Part shown: positions 5,289 to 7,004 of the stretch, piece by piece
How the letters are laid out: each line of letters begins with the position of its first letter
Numbering within the stretch: the first letter of the stretch is position 1
Source: Draconibacterium sp.
Lineage (GTDB): Bacteria > Bacteroidota > Bacteroidia > Bacteroidales > Prolixibacteraceae
Length of the DNA: 7,004 nt
Assembly: GCA_015493625.1 (NCBI GenBank)
Contig: WGCT01000137.1
Span: forward strand, 1 to 7,004
Direction of reading: 5' to 3'
Notes under the pieces: generated by a model
Told to the model about the DNA's origin: nothing
What the model saw: only the letters and a program-made list of their open reading frames with translations
Databases searched by the model: none
Made by a program: the position numbers and the translations under genes

Positions 5289-6965
5289 TTAGAACTGTAA
5301 TACAATCCAAGCCAACAACAGCAAGAATCCAACAAACAGCCAGGCCAGTAAGAAACCTGTCCAATCTTCGCGATAACGTTTAGCAAATCCTTTCCAGCGC
5401 TCGGCAGTAAACCACGAAGGTAAATCGAGCAACAATAAATCGTGCCCTAGTTTTGCAGCCAGCGGTTTTTGTCCGTTTACTTTTCTGTCCTCATCGGAGA
5501 GCCGAATCATATTATCGAAAAATTTATCGATTCGAACCGGGTCTTCGCGTTTTGTAAGCAAGCTTACCAAAATCAACATCGAAAATCCGGCTAACATAGC
5601 CCAACCAAAGGGTGCGGGCTCCCATTTATAAACAATCTCAAGAGCCCCGGTATTCAAATAATTTAAAATATAGTAAAGAATATATGCTGAACCTACACCT
5701 GCAATTGCTCCCCACCGATTGGCACGTTTCCATAGAATTCCACCAAAAATCATAATTCCCATGAAAGCTGCAATTGTTTCTATAAAAAGAAAAGCGTGTA
5801 GAACACTTTTAACATAAAAGGCAAAAACAACTCCCAGTAAAGTTAACAGCAAGCTCGAAATACGACCAACCCACAACAACTGTTTGTCGGTTGGGTTCTC
5901 GTTAATTAATCCTTTATAAAAGTTTTGTGTAAAAAGTGCACCCGTATTTACCATAAAGTTCGATGCCGACGACATATTTGCTGCTAAAATTGAGGCCACC
6001 ATTAAACCCAAAAGTCCGGGAAACAGCAGTGTTTTTGTTGCAAAACCGAAAGCCATTTCAGGATCGTCGAGGTTTTGCCCTTTTTGAATAACCAATGCGG
6101 CAACAATCAATCCGGTAAGTGCCCAACCAATTGTAACAGCACGCTTCACAAACGATCCGTAAGTTTGGCCAATTCTTCCGGCTCGCTCTGTGGCTCCTGT
6201 TGCACACATCGAAACCATGTGTGGCTGAGCAGTAATTCCCACAACACCATTTAATGCCAACATTAATATTGTAAATGCCCCAATTCCTGTTTCGGCACTA
6301 AAAAGATTAAAAAAGTTGTCGGGCAGTGTTGCACGCATTCCTGCAAAACCTCCAACTTCACCCAATCCCATTGGAATAAGCATTATCGATAGAACAATAA
6401 TCATTAAACTCTGTATAAATGTTGCGTAAGCCGACGAAACCAGGCCACCAAAAAAACTATAAATAATAAAAGCTATGGTCATTCCTATAATTACACCATC
6501 GGGAGAAATCATATTCGAAGTGGCAACAGAAATTACTTTTCCGGCACCTTTTAACATGGCACCTTGTGCAAAAATAAAAAATAGAATGGCAAATACTGAA
6601 TAAAAAATACCCATCGACTTTCCATAACGGTCTTCCACAATTTCGCCAACAGTAGTACGCTCACTCCTTCGGTACCAGGGAGCAATTAACCAATAAAATG
6701 GCGTTATAACCATGTTTTTCCACTGGTACCAGATTGATGCAAACCCCATTTGAAAACTAGCTCCGGTTTGTGCAACAAAGTTTTCGGCATGAGTACCGGC
6801 GCCAAAACCCTGTGCCATCATAATCCATTTATTGAATTTACGACTTCCCCGGAAATAACCGTCGCTATTTTTCACACGGCGTGTAAGCCATATTCCATAT
6901 CCTGTAATTCCGAAGAAATAAGCCAGTACAACAAGAGTGTCTAACCAATGAAAACCTGTTTGCAT
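5289..6965 (-). CDS. sodium:solute symporter (SSS family), probable amino-sugar transporter
   Basis: The 558-residue inner-membrane protein has about 14 hydrophobic spans, the usual size for the SSS family (vSGLT, PutP, NanT-like). The first spans carry YFRGSRKFNKWIMMAQGFGAG then HAENFVAQTGASF, the expected substrate/sodium region. FFGGLVSSAYATFIQS (171-186) corresponds to the conserved GG...DxxQ-type segment. AANMSSASNFMVNTGALFTQ (329-348) matches the sodium-site helix, with A329, S332 and S333 in the places of vSGLT A361, S364 and S365. A hydrophilic stretch at about 471-535 precedes a final membrane span, as in other Bacteroidota members. It is the first of three same-strand genes with nagA and the nagX-like gene, so (N-acetyl)glucosamine or a related sugar is the likely cargo by context only. 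The start at 6965 gives the typical short N-terminus before span 1. Only 39 bp of upstream sequence are visible, with no convincing promoter. Confidence 0.92.
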   Translation of the reverse strand: MQTGFHWLDTLVVLAYFFGITGYGIWLTRRVKNSDGYFRGSRKFNKWIMMAQGFGAGTHAENFVAQTGASFQMGFASIWYQWKNMVITPFYWLIAPWYRRSERTTVGEIVEDRYGKSMGIFYSVFAILFFIFAQGAMLKGAGKVISVATSNMISPDGVIIGMTIAFIIYSFFGGLVSSAYATFIQSLMIIVLSIMLIPMGLGEVGGFAGMRATLPDNFFNLFSAETGIGAFTILMLALNGVVGITAQPHMVSMCATGATERAGRIGQTYGSFVKRAVTIGWALTGLIVAALVIQKGQNLDDPEMAFGFATKTLLFPGLLGLMVASILAANMSSASNFMVNTGALFTQNFYKGLINENPTDKQLLWVGRISSLLLTLLGVVFAFYVKSVLHAFLFIETIAAFMGIMIFGGILWKRANRWGAIAGVGSAYILYYILNYLNTGALEIVYKWEPAPFGWAMLAGFSMLILVSLLTKREDPVRIDKFFDNMIRLSDEDRKVNGQKPLAAKLGHDLLLLDLPSWFTAERWKGFAKRYREDWTGFLLAWLFVGFLLLLAWIVLQF

Positions 6966-7004
6966 AATAAGTTTAGTTTTAATAAAAATTTATGCCGGAA
7001 AAGT

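Noticed and set aside
6750..6944. Plus-strand 64-codon open frame opposite the symporter N-terminus
   Set aside because: It is antisense to conserved transporter helices and has no recognisable content.

Overview
The window looks like a chromosomal piece of an AT-rich Bacteroidota genome. The exact lineage cannot be fixed from sequence alone; a marine or gut Marinilabiliales-type organism is a guess. The evidence is a secreted protein with a C-terminal type IX secretion (T9SS) type A sorting domain, genes without strong Shine-Dalgarno sequences, candidate promoters of the Bacteroidota type (TTTG / TAnnTTTG), and a GlcNAc-utilisation cluster of the type seen in that phylum.

Layout. At 1-65 (minus) is the first 21 codons of a small DUF5808-like protein that runs off the left edge. 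It diverges from a plus-strand gene at 312-1775 for a secreted protein built of three 127-residue tandem repeats plus a T9SS sorting domain. A YccF-type inner-membrane protein follows at 1884-2252. The 514 bp from 2253 to 2766 hold no intact gene. They hold a decayed C-terminal remnant of an IS4/IS1634-like transposase, interrupted by an imperfect inverted-repeat element of about 155 bp (2489-2643) with a possible 5-bp target duplication. A second, roughly 90-bp inverted-repeat unit lies at its left edge.

From 2767 to 6965 three minus-strand genes lie in a row, in transcription order: a sodium:solute symporter (5289-6965), N-acetylglucosamine-6-phosphate deacetylase NagA (4024-5169), and a multi-spanning membrane protein of the HGSNAT/NagX type (2767-3951). 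Together they suggest an amino-sugar salvage unit. Periplasmic (N-acetyl)glucosamine or a related sugar would be taken up by the symporter, phosphorylated by a kinase not in the window, and deacetylated by NagA. The NagX protein may re-acetylate amino sugars across the inner membrane using cytoplasmic acetyl-CoA. The genes are separated by 119 and 72 bp, and a good Bacteroidota promoter match precedes the nagX-like gene, so they may not be strictly one transcript.

The most interesting points are the nested, decayed mobile elements between yccF and the nagX-like gene, the evenly spaced repeat protein with one cysteine per repeat, and a palindrome (core CCGATGTACATCGG) that occurs twice outside genes.
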